From JAZDJJ01 sp043804035 (GTDB lineage Bacteria > Bacteroidota > Bacteroidia > Palsa-948), in assembly GCA_043804035.1 (NCBI GenBank), contig JAZDJJ010000035.1:1-6091 (forward strand): 6,091 nucleotides of DNA, read 5' to 3'. A program made the translations under genes and the position numbers. Below the pieces are notes generated by a model. It was given only the letters and a program-made list of their open reading frames with translations. It did no database searches and was not told the DNA's origin. Position 1 is the first letter of the stretch; each line of letters opens with the position of its first letter. Of the stretch, positions 1 through 5,867 are shown in pieces.

Positions 1-585
1 GATTTCAGAAAAGGAATTGTAAATCTTTTTTTTGAAGGTTCAACAATCCCGTTTTTAGCACAGACACTTCCACTTTTTGAATTAAAAAAATTAAGTATTT
101 CAAAACTGAAATTTGAAATGCCAGCGATGATTGACACTCTTGTCCGCTACAAAGAGAAAGGTTCGTATTCAGGAAAAGCCGAAAATAATCCAGAAGTACT
201 TTTAGCAATGTTGATTGACGAATGCAAACTCACTTACGAAAAAGGCGACCTTACAGAATTATTCAAGAAAGAAAAAGTTGCAAAACGCACAATGGATTTT
301 ATTATTCCCGACAAAAAGAATCCAAAAATCATAATTGAAAGTTCATTCCTTGTTACAACATCTTCGGGACAAGGCGATAAATCTAAGACAGAAGGTTCAA
401 TAAAAAAACTTATTTCCAAATATTATCCAAAAGCCAAGTTCATCGGCTTTGTTGACGGAATTGGTTGGTATGTTCGCAAAAGCGACTTAATGAGAATGGT
501 TACTGCTTACGATGATGTTTTCACTTTCCACAAAGACGAGATAGAACGTTTCAAACAATTTCTAAAAAAAGAATCTAAAAGATGA
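1..585 (+). CDS. Probable type II restriction endonuclease, C-terminal part (5' truncated by window edge)
   Basis: The reading frame is open from base 1 and encodes protein-like sequence before the first ATG (118), so the true start lies upstream; 194 codons are visible. The likely role is cleaving DNA unprotected by the methyltransferase that follows. What is seen: an Asp in an MDFII strand (295-297), then about 13 residues later the strand KIIIESSF, with Glu at 337-339, then a Ser/Gly/Lys-rich loop (SSGQGDKSKTE) and a strand FIGFVDGIGW (Asp at 454-456). This Asp, Glu-x-Ser, loop, helix, (T/V)DGxGW order is like PD-(D/E)xK restriction enzymes, and reminds me of the DpnII group, where the motif reads Glu-x-Asn. 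The usual Lys after Glu is replaced by Ser, which is a notable deviation. The stop overlaps the methyltransferase start (ATGA), which supports the pairing strongly. Family assignment rests on motif reading and context; sequence specificity cannot be told. Confidence 0.72.
   Translation, partial: DFRKGIVNLFFEGSTIPFLAQTLPLFELKKLSISKLKFEMPAMIDTLVRYKEKGSYSGKAENNPEVLLAMLIDECKLTYEKGDLTELFKKEKVAKRTMDFIIPDKKNPKIIIESSFLVTTSSGQGDKSKTEGSIKKLISKYYPKAKFIGFVDGIGWYVRKSDLMRMVTAYDDVFTFHKDEIERFKQFLKKESKR
582..585 (+). promoter_or_regulatory. ATGA stop-start overlap coupling endonuclease to methyltransferase
   Basis: The methyltransferase ATG (582-584) overlaps the endonuclease TGA (583-585). No Shine-Dalgarno sequence precedes it, only A-rich sequence, so reinitiation or translational coupling is the likely way the methyltransferase is translated. 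It also fixes the methyltransferase start, because the protein reads straight into its family N-terminus. The nuclease-first order means that both proteins come from one message, at least in part. Confidence 0.75.
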
Positions 586-1697
586 TTGAAAAATATTTAA
601 ATAAAATCACACAAGGTGACTGCTTAAAATTACTAAAGCAAGTTCCAGATAATTCAGTTGATATAACTTTTGCCGACCCGCCTTTCAATTTGAAAAAGGG
701 TTACAACAGTTACAAAGACAGTTTGAAGTTGCAAGAATATTTGAACTGGTGTGAACAATGGATTACAGAAATGGTTCGCATTACCAAACCGACTGGTTCA
801 ATTTTCGTTCACAATATTCCAAAATGGCTGACCTACTACGCTTCATTCCTCAACAAACAAGCCGACTTTAAACACTGGATAAGTTGGGACGCACCGACTG
901 CTCCAATGGGAAAATCATTGCAGCCAGGACATTATGGAATTTTATTTTATGCAAAAGACGCAAAGCAATTAAAGTATCACGAAATTCGTCATCCTCACAA
1001 ACGGACACGAAAAGAAAAAATACTTGCGAAAGATTATGGTGGGAAAAAATTTATGTTGCATCCGTTTGGACCTTTGGTCTCGGATGTTTGGACAGACATT
1101 CACAGAATAAAGCATAATAAATTTCGTGACGAGCATCCTTGCCAACTTCCAATTCATTTGCTTGAAAGAATTATTTTGATGAGCACAGATGAAAATGATA
1201 TTGTGCTTGACCCTTTCAACGGGACTGGCACAACAGCAATTGCAGCAAAACGTCTCGGCAGACAATTTATCGGTTTCGACCTTGACGAACAATATGTAAA
1301 AATCACTCAACAAAAATTAAAGCAAGTAGAACCTATTTCAAAAATCGGTGACCGTTGGGTAAGTTTTTATCTAGACCAAGTTGTAACGCTACGCAATGAC
1401 GACTGGGATTATTTAAAGGACTTCTATTACATTCCAACCATCGCAGAAGAAATTGACACGACACAAATTATTCTCAAAACAAAAGTTTCTGTGCAGTCAC
1501 CTTTGAAAAGTTACTTGACAGCAAACGGCAACGGTAACGGACACAATCACATTAGCCAGATAACTTTGTTTGAACCGACAGTTCACTACGGACTTAACGG
1601 CAACAGACACATAAGACAAAAAAGAAAGGCGGCACATAACAGCGGTTTGACGCAAGCGGGGGTGACTACTATAAAAAAACGAAAGCATTCCAAATAA
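582..1697 (+). CDS. Beta-class site-specific DNA methyltransferase (probably N6-adenine), R-M partner
   Basis: Transfers a methyl group from S-adenosylmethionine to its recognition site, protecting host DNA from the adjacent endonuclease. Motif order in the 371-residue protein is beta class: catalytic motif IV FADPPFNL (residues 30-37) comes first, then the target-recognition region (about 90-180), motif X-like HPCQLP (185-190), and the SAM-binding motif I LDPFNGTGTT (209-218), followed by GFDLDEQYV (231-239). DPPF rather than SPPY favours N6-adenine over N4-cytosine, though this is not decisive. A further segment (about 250-300, GDRWVSFYLDQVVTLRNDDW) looks like an ordered C-terminal domain. 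After it come Asn-Gly repeats (315-320), ITLFEP (327-332) and a Lys/Arg/His-rich tail (339-371) that is atypical and may come from a repeat or junction. The start ATG overlaps the endonuclease TGA, so translation is probably coupled and the two form one operon. Recognition sequence is unknown. Confidence 0.9.
   Translation: MIEKYLNKITQGDCLKLLKQVPDNSVDITFADPPFNLKKGYNSYKDSLKLQEYLNWCEQWITEMVRITKPTGSIFVHNIPKWLTYYASFLNKQADFKHWISWDAPTAPMGKSLQPGHYGILFYAKDAKQLKYHEIRHPHKRTRKEKILAKDYGGKKFMLHPFGPLVSDVWTDIHRIKHNKFRDEHPCQLPIHLLERIILMSTDENDIVLDPFNGTGTTAIAAKRLGRQFIGFDLDEQYVKITQQKLKQVEPISKIGDRWVSFYLDQVVTLRNDDWDYLKDFYYIPTIAEEIDTTQIILKTKVSVQSPLKSYLTANGNGNGHNHISQITLFEPTVHYGLNGNRHIRQKRKAAHNSGLTQAGVTTIKKRKHSK
1524..1541 (+). 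repeat. Tandem hexamer AACGGn x3 inside the methyltransferase gene
   Basis: Three consecutive hexamers AACGGC, AACGGT, AACGGA encode Asn-Gly three times (residues 315-320). A related 16-base piece recurs downstream: AACGGTAACGGACACA (1530-1545) and AACGGCAACAGACACA (1596-1611) match at 14 of 16 positions. The segment sits between the methyltransferase C-terminal domain and its basic tail and probably encodes a flexible linker. Copy number could vary without a frameshift, since the unit is a multiple of three. Confidence 0.6.
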
Positions 1698-1842
1698 ACT
1701 TTTATTGTCTAACATTTTAACTTCTGACATTTTTTGGTAGAATATTTTTATTTCTCCTATGAAAAAGAAACTTTCAACTTTCAATAATTTACAAACTCCT
1801 TATATCAACTATTGATTTTTTTCATACTTTTACACTTCATAA
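1698..1842 (+). promoter_or_regulatory. A/T-rich spacer upstream of pyrG with a weak promoter candidate
   Basis: This 145-base gap must end the restriction-modification transcript and probably starts that of pyrG. The best -7 candidate is TACTTTTA (1825-1832), one mismatch from TAnnTTTG, but no TTTG or TTG lies at the proper -33 distance, and it would leave a leader of only a few bases before the ATG at 1843. A second similar string, TATTTTTA (1743-1750), is no better supported. A tandem heptamer ACTTTCA occurs at 1770-1783. I see no clear hairpin terminator, so read-through from the upstream pair into pyrG cannot be excluded. Confidence 0.25.
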
Positions 1843-3516
1843 ATGAACACTACCAAATACATATTCGTTACAGGAGGCGTTACTTCTTCACTCGGCAAAG
1901 GCATTATATCGGCATCAATCGCCAAACTCTTACAGGCACATGGCTACTCCGTCACAATTCAGAAGTTAGACCCTTATATCAACGTTGATCCAGGCACAAT
2001 GAATCCTTACGAGCATGGAGAATGTTATGTAACTGATGACGGTGCAGAAACCGATTTAGACCTTGGTCATTACGAACGATTCCTCAGCGTTCCAACTTCG
2101 CAAGCAAACAATATTACTACAGGAAGAATTTACCAAAGTGTGATTGAAAAAGAACGTAGAGGTGATTATCTTGGTAAAACCGTACAGGTGATTCCGCACA
2201 TTACCGATGAAATAAAATCACGAATATGTTTGCTCGGCAAAACCGGCAAATATCAAATTGTGATTACAGAAATTGGCGGTACAGTTGGCGACATAGAATC
2301 ATTGCCATACATAGAATCTGTGCGTCAATTGAAATGGGAACTCGGAAAAGATTGTCTCGTCATTCATCTTACTTTGATTCCATATCTCTCCACCACAGGA
2401 GAATTGAAAACAAAACCCACTCAACATTCTGTAAAAACTTTGCAGGAATATGGCGTTCAGCCCGATATTTTAGTTTGCCGTACAGAACATAAATTAAATA
2501 AAGAACTCAGAAATAAAATTGCATTGTTCTGCAATGTAGAAACCGAAGCAGTGATAGAAGCAATGGACGCAAACACCATTTATGAAGTGCCTCTGCTGAT
2601 GGAAAAAGAAAAATTAGATATAGTAACACTAAATAAATTACATCTGCCTGTTTCTAAAAATATTGATATGAACGATTGGAAACAATTTTTCCGAAAATTA
2701 TCACATCCGAAATATGAAATACAGATTGGATTGGTTGGGAAATATATTGAACTCAAGGACTCATATAAATCTATTGCAGAAGGATTGATTCATGGAGGCG
2801 TTGCAAATAATTGTCGTGTGAATGTAAAGTGGATTCATTCCGAAGAAATTACTGAAGAAAATGTGATAAAAAAACTCGGAGAATTATCTGGAATTATTGT
2901 TACTCCGGGTTTCGGTAATCGCGGAATTAAAGGAAAGATTATTGCCATTCGTTATGCACGCGAACACAAGATTCCTTTTTTTGGAATTTGTTTGGGAATG
3001 CAATGTGCAGTAATTGAATTTGCGAGAAATGTTTTGGGAATGAATGATGCACATTCCACAGAGATAAATCCTTCTACTTCAAATCCGGTTATTGATTTGA
3101 TGGAAGCACAAAAAAATATTACTCATAAAGGAGGAACGATGCGACTTGGCGCTTATCCATGTCAGTTGAAAAAAGACACAAAAGCATTTTCAATTTACAA
3201 AAAATCAATTCCTCAACCTCTTCAAAATGAAAAAATAAATAAAAATGGTCTTATTTCAGAACGCCACCGCCACCGCTATGAATTCAACAACGAATACTTT
3301 GATGATTTTCAAAAAGCAGGAATGATTGCATCAGGAATAAATCCCGAAAGCGGACTCGTTGAAATCATTGAACTGCAAAATCATCCCTGGTTTATCGGGT
3401 GCCAGTTTCATCCTGAATACAAAAGCACAGTTGCAAAACCACATCCGTTATTTGTTGGATTTGTGAATGCAGCAGTTGATGTTTCTTCACTATCAATTGC
3501 TTCACATCATTCGTAA
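1843..3516 (+). CDS. pyrG: CTP synthase (glutamine-hydrolysing)
   Basis: Cytosolic enzyme making CTP from UTP, ATP and glutamine, the last step of de novo pyrimidine nucleotide synthesis. All 557 residues are present, close to the usual 535-560. The N-terminal synthase domain starts with the P-loop GGVTSSLGKG (11-20), then KLDPYINVDPGTMNP (41-55), DDGAETDLDLGHYERF (65-80), with Asp73 as a likely Mg ligand, and EIGGTVGDIES (143-153), where Glu143 is the likely second ligand by alignment from memory with the E. coli enzyme. The C-terminal class I glutamine amidotransferase domain (about 293-545) has PGFGNRG (355-361), the nucleophile Cys383 in GICLGMQ, GGTMRLGAY (430-438), ISERHRHRYEFN (471-482) and the triad's His523 and Glu525 in QFHPE. 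About ten extra residues, Lys/Asn-rich, precede ISERHRHR. The short gap of the PGFG motif (one Gly fewer than the E. coli form) is what I expect in Bacteroidota. The start ATG gives the normal family N-terminus. Confidence 0.98.
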   Translation: MNTTKYIFVTGGVTSSLGKGIISASIAKLLQAHGYSVTIQKLDPYINVDPGTMNPYEHGECYVTDDGAETDLDLGHYERFLSVPTSQANNITTGRIYQSVIEKERRGDYLGKTVQVIPHITDEIKSRICLLGKTGKYQIVITEIGGTVGDIESLPYIESVRQLKWELGKDCLVIHLTLIPYLSTTGELKTKPTQHSVKTLQEYGVQPDILVCRTEHKLNKELRNKIALFCNVETEAVIEAMDANTIYEVPLLMEKEKLDIVTLNKLHLPVSKNIDMNDWKQFFRKLSHPKYEIQIGLVGKYIELKDSYKSIAEGLIHGGVANNCRVNVKWIHSEEITEENVIKKLGELSGIIVTPGFGNRGIKGKIIAIRYAREHKIPFFGICLGMQCAVIEFARNVLGMNDAHSTEINPSTSNPVIDLMEAQKNITHKGGTMRLGAYPCQLKKDTKAFSIYKKSIPQPLQNEKINKNGLISERHRHRYEFNNEYFDDFQKAGMIASGINPESGLVEIIELQNHPWFIGCQFHPEYKSTVAKPHPLFVGFVNAAVDVSSLSIASHHS

Positions 3517-3546
3517 TCATTCTATCTTTTAATATTACATTTCTTC

Positions 3547-3593
3547 TATACTTCGGCAAATTTCGGCAAAGCTCAATTACCAAGCTCAGTATA
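3547..3593. repeat. Composite short repeat with inverted TATACT/AGTATA ends
   Basis: The 47-base segment is bounded by TATACT (3547-3552) and its exact inverse AGTATA (3588-3593). Inside it are two direct repeats: TTCGGCAAA at 3552-3560 and 3562-3570, and AAGCTCA at 3569-3575 and 3582-3588. The look is that of small dispersed intergenic repeats of the TTCGnCAAGCTCAGT type that I recall from many bacterial genomes, here apparently as a rearranged or partly duplicated copy. It lies just after pyrG; no role in termination is evident because no T-tract follows. Confidence 0.5.
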
Positions 3594-3597
3594 ACAT

Positions 3598-3613
3598 AAA
3601 TCCTTTTGGATTT
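3598..3613 (+). other. Small perfect hairpin AAATCC-TTTT-GGATTT
   Basis: A 6-bp stem (3598-3603 with 3608-3613) encloses a TTTT loop. It lies 80 bases after the pyrG stop and just upstream of the yidC -33 region. The stem is A/T-rich and not followed by a proper T-tract, so as a terminator for pyrG it would be weak. The pairing GG bases are not kept in the homologous block at 5723, which argues against a conserved function. Confidence 0.3.
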
Positions 3614-3625
3614 TGAGCCCGTTTA

Positions 3626-3653
3626 TTTGTAATTGAAATTTTATGTACGTTTG
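3626..3653 (+). promoter_or_regulatory. yidC promoter, Bacteroidota type
   Basis: TACGTTTG (3646-3653) is a perfect match to the Bacteroidota -7 consensus TAnnTTTG. TTTG at 3626-3629 can serve as -33 element with a 16-base spacer, slightly shorter than the usual range of roughly 17-23. Transcription would start about 5-8 bases after 3653, leaving an A/T-rich leader of about 15-18 bases before the yidC ATG. That fits the housekeeping sigma factor of this phylum and indicates yidC need not depend on pyrG transcription. Confidence 0.6.
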
Positions 3654-3675
3654 CCATTCTTAAAAAATAATCGTT

Positions 3676-5640
3676 ATGATGGATAAAAATTCTATAACAG
3701 GTCTTGTAATGATTTGTGGCATTATGATTTTATGGATGTGGTATGCTGCCCCCTCAAAAAAAGAAATTGAAAAACAAAGACGGATTAAGGACTCTTTAGA
3801 ACTTATAGAAAAACAAAATGCAAAAGATACAGTTGGCAAATCCCGAGAGTTGTCAAAAGCAGTTGGCAATGATTCAATAGACAAAAAACAATTGACGATT
3901 GACAACGAACAACTTACAAATTCTGATTCTGTAAAAACTACTGAGTTGATAAATAAATATGATATGTTTGCTTCAGCTGTTGTTGACTCCAATAAATTTT
4001 TCACCATTGAGAATGAAAAAATAAAAATTACCATCTCCAATAAAGGTGGACGCATTTGTTCTGTTCAACTGAAAAAATATCGCACATACGATTCTCTTCC
4101 GCTGATTTTATTTGATAATGATTCTTCTTCTTTTGGATTATTGTTCGACACAGAGAACAACCGCACTATCAATACCGCTGAACTTTATTTTGAGCCACTC
4201 GGAAATTCTTTTTCTGTTTCAGGAAATGAAACAAAAAAAATTGCTATGAGATTGTATGCTGAAAACGATATAGGGCAAACAACAAATAGCAAGTTGAGAT
4301 ACATTGAATATGAATATTCCCTCCACGGAAATAATTATATGATGGACTGCAAACTGAATATCGTTGGGATGGAAAATATTATTGCTAAAAATCTGAATGA
4401 AATTAGTTTGCAATGGGCAATGAGAACGCCTTCGCTTGAGAAAGATTTAAAAAATCAAAAGGACGCATCTACGGTTTATTATAAATATTTAGAAGAAGAC
4501 CCCGACTATTTAAGTGAAACAACAGATGAAACCAAACCATTAAATGCAAAAATAAAATGGGTAGCATTCAAGCAGCAGTTTTTTACTTCGGTAATTATTG
4601 CCAATGATTTTTTTGAAAAATCCAATGCAGATATCACTTCTCATAATGAAAAAAATTCTAAGAAGTATGTCAAGATGTTTGCAACAAATCTTGCTGTGCC
4701 GTACAATCATCAAACACAAGAAACATTTGGAATGAAGTATTATTTTGGTCCCAATCATTTTCAAACATTAAAAAAATATAATCTTCATTTAGAAAAACAA
4801 ATTCCGCTCGGATGGGGAATCTTTGGATGGGTAAACAAATTCCTTGTGGTTCCGGTTTTCAATTTCCTTGATACTTTTAATCTCAACTACGCCATCATTA
4901 TTCTTTTTCTTACGCTCATATTCAAAACTCTTCTTTTTCCGGTTGCATACAAAACCTACACTTCTTCTGCTAAAATGAAAATCCTAAAACCCGAAATTGA
5001 AGAGATAAACAAAAAATTCGGAAAAGAAGATGCGATGAAGAAGCAACAAGCAATGATGTCTCTCTATAAAAAAGCAGGCGTAAATCCATTGGCAGGTTGC
5101 ATTCCTGCACTTTTGCAGATGCCTATTCTTTTTGCATTGTTCCGATTCTTTCCTGCATCCATTGAACTACGACAGCATGGATTCTGGTGGACAACCGACC
5201 TTTCTACTTTTGATTCCGTCTGGGATTTTGGATACATTCCTATTATCAATTTCATCTATGGCGACCATGTAAGCGTATGGGCATTGCTCTGCACTATTAC
5301 CACTCTGCTTTACACGCACATGAACAGTCAATTGATGAGTAATCCGGGTTCTGAACAAATGCCGGGAATGAAAGCGATGATTTACATTATGCCTGTGTTT
5401 TTCCTTCCTTTCCTTAACCAGTTTTCCGCGGGATTAAGTTATTATTACACGCTTGCCAACCTCATCAGTTTCGGACAGATGTTTTTGATAAAAAGATTTG
5501 TGGATGAAAAAAAATTACGTGCGAAAATAGAAGAACATAAGAAAAAACCAATTCAACAATCTTCTTTTCAAATGCGTTTGCAGAAAAAAATGGAAAGCAT
5601 GCAGAAACGCAGACGTGAAACACACAACAAGAAAAAATAA
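3676..5640 (+). CDS. yidC: Membrane protein insertase YidC (Oxa1/Alb3/YidC family)
   Basis: Inserts and helps fold inner-membrane proteins, alone or with the Sec translocon. The 654-residue protein has the long Gram-negative layout: first membrane helix (about 6-23), a low-complexity charged linker (about 28-100), a periplasmic beta-rich domain (about 100-375), then the conserved five-helix core with helices near 401-423, 471-492, 520-548, 566-582 and 585-606. Family signatures are SAKMKILKPEIEEINKKFG (431-449), YKKAGVNPLAGCIPALLQMP (464-483), FFPASIELR (491-499) and SAGLSYYYTLANLISFGQ (584-601). The hydrophilic-groove Arg of E. coli YidC seems to be Lys417 here (LIFKTLLFP). The C-terminus is a strongly basic tail (610-654), typical for helping ribosome contact. 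Two ATGs adjoin (3676 and 3679); the second gives the common MDKNS start, so either may be used. Linker residues 52-83 look repeat-derived but keep the frame. Confidence 0.97.
   Translation: MMDKNSITGLVMICGIMILWMWYAAPSKKEIEKQRRIKDSLELIEKQNAKDTVGKSRELSKAVGNDSIDKKQLTIDNEQLTNSDSVKTTELINKYDMFASAVVDSNKFFTIENEKIKITISNKGGRICSVQLKKYRTYDSLPLILFDNDSSSFGLLFDTENNRTINTAELYFEPLGNSFSVSGNETKKIAMRLYAENDIGQTTNSKLRYIEYEYSLHGNNYMMDCKLNIVGMENIIAKNLNEISLQWAMRTPSLEKDLKNQKDASTVYYKYLEEDPDYLSETTDETKPLNAKIKWVAFKQQFFTSVIIANDFFEKSNADITSHNEKNSKKYVKMFATNLAVPYNHQTQETFGMKYYFGPNHFQTLKKYNLHLEKQIPLGWGIFGWVNKFLVVPVFNFLDTFNLNYAIIILFLTLIFKTLLFPVAYKTYTSSAKMKILKPEIEEINKKFGKEDAMKKQQAMMSLYKKAGVNPLAGCIPALLQMPILFALFRFFPASIELRQHGFWWTTDLSTFDSVWDFGYIPIINFIYGDHVSVWALLCTITTLLYTHMNSQLMSNPGSEQMPGMKAMIYIMPVFFLPFLNQFSAGLSYYYTLANLISFGQMFLIKRFVDEKKLRAKIEEHKKKPIQQSSFQMRLQKKMESMQKRRRETHNKKK
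3831..3920 (+). repeat. Repeat-like low-complexity segment inside yidC linker
   Basis: AGTTGGCAA occurs at 3831-3839 and again at 3861-3869, with AGTTGTCAA at 3848-3856 between them. Then follows an AATTGACGATTGACAACGAA string (3890-3909), which encodes the QLTIDNE part of KQLTIDNEQLTN (residues 71-82). Runs of GTTGGCA and TTGACAATTGACAA type are familiar to me as small dispersed intergenic repeats in Bacteroidota and other bacteria. Here they would be read in frame within the poorly conserved linker after the first membrane helix, where extra residues are tolerated. Origin by repeat insertion is an inference. Confidence 0.45.
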
Positions 5641-5659
5641 AACTGATAAGAATAAGAAG

Positions 5660-5680
5660 ATGGCGGGTCAAGCCCGCCAT
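5660..5680. repeat. GC-rich REP-like palindrome after yidC
   Basis: A perfect 8-bp stem, ATGGCGGG (5660-5667) with CCCGCCAT (5673-5680), encloses the 5-base loop TCAAG; it is followed by GACGTG. It is by far the most GC-rich patch in this A/T-rich spacer and starts 20 bases after the yidC stop. The GCGGGTCAAGCCCGC core resembles a dispersed palindromic repeat I recall from many genomes. As RNA it would form a stable hairpin that may protect the yidC message or aid termination, but no T-tract follows directly, so a classical intrinsic terminator is doubtful. Confidence 0.7.
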
Positions 5681-5710
5681 GACGTGTACCCGAACGGTAA
5701 TCTTTTTATG

Positions 5711-5718
5711 TACGTTTA
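5711..5718 (+). promoter_or_regulatory. Additional -7-like element TACGTTTA
   Basis: TACGTTTA matches TAnnTTTG except for the last base. It is part of TTTTATGTACGTTT (5704-5717), a 14-base exact match to the yidC promoter (3639-3652). No convincing -33 element precedes it. It lies 62 bases upstream of the better -7 element at 5773 and may be a decayed or partial extra copy of the promoter block. Confidence 0.35.
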
Positions 5719-5722
5719 TTCT

Positions 5723-5780
5723 ATGAATCCTTTTTAATTTTTATCCCGTTTATGTGTAATTTAATTTTTATGTAAGTTTG
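5723..5780 (+). repeat. 58-base promoter block, copy B (upstream of secreted-protein gene)
   Basis: Ungapped partner of 3596-3653 (49 of 58 identical). Differences are spread along the block; one changes the TTTG -33 candidate of copy A to TGTG (5753-5756), while the -7 element stays intact as TAAGTTTG. The block sits 88 bases before the next start codon, compared with 22 bases for copy A, so the leaders of the two genes differ in length. Confidence 0.7.
5773..5780 (+). promoter_or_regulatory. -7 promoter element of the last gene
   Basis: TAAGTTTG is a perfect TAnnTTTG match, at the right end of promoter block B. The -33 position is weak (TGTG at 5753-5756 in place of TTTG). Transcription from here would give an untranslated leader of about 80 bases, very A/T-rich, ending in A-rich sequence before the ATG at 5868, as is usual where Shine-Dalgarno sequences are little used. 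No riboswitch-like fold was recognised in that leader. Confidence 0.5.
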
Positions 5781-5867
5781 TAATCGTAATCTTTGAATTC
5801 AATTTTTAGAACCGCCTTTAATATTTTTTTAACATTAACATTCTCAAACAAATAAAAAATAAATATT

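Larger units (their letters stand above)
3596..3653 (+). repeat. 58-base promoter block, copy A (upstream of yidC)
   Basis: This segment aligns without gaps to 5723-5780, with 49 of 58 bases identical by hand count. The shared part covers ATnAATCCTTTT, a CCCGTTTAT core (3618-3626) and TTTTATGTAnGTTTG at the right end, so it includes the -7 promoter element and flanking sequence not needed for a promoter. It therefore looks like a duplicated block rather than chance similarity of two promoters. Confidence 0.7.

Noticed and set aside
118..585. Treating the ATG at 118 as the start of the endonuclease
   Set aside because: The same frame is open to base 1 and codes for plausible protein without a stop, no promoter or leader is seen before 118, and the ATG falls within a continuous coding pattern.
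969..1313. 114-codon minus-strand reading frame within the methyltransferase
   Set aside because: It lies fully antisense to conserved methyltransferase motifs, has no recognisable domain, and is rich in Cys/Phe as expected from the reverse strand of Lys/Glu-rich coding DNA.
1627..1713. Possible integron attC site at the end of the methyltransferase (CATAACAGCGG, and GTCTAAC at 1707-1713 matching RYYYAAC)
   Set aside because: No matching GTTATG or GTTAGAC partner with a foldable imperfect palindrome follows within about 150 bases, and no integrase is visible.
1759..1815. 18-codon reading frame (MKKKLSTFNN...) just upstream of pyrG, possible leader peptide
   Set aside because: Very short, no ribosome binding or attenuator structure, and the A/T-rich composition makes such frames common by chance.
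5465..5680. Minus-strand reading frame starting MAGLTRHL in the palindrome after yidC
   Set aside because: It overlaps the 3' part of yidC in antisense, and its start is simply the translated GC palindrome, a common source of false gene calls.
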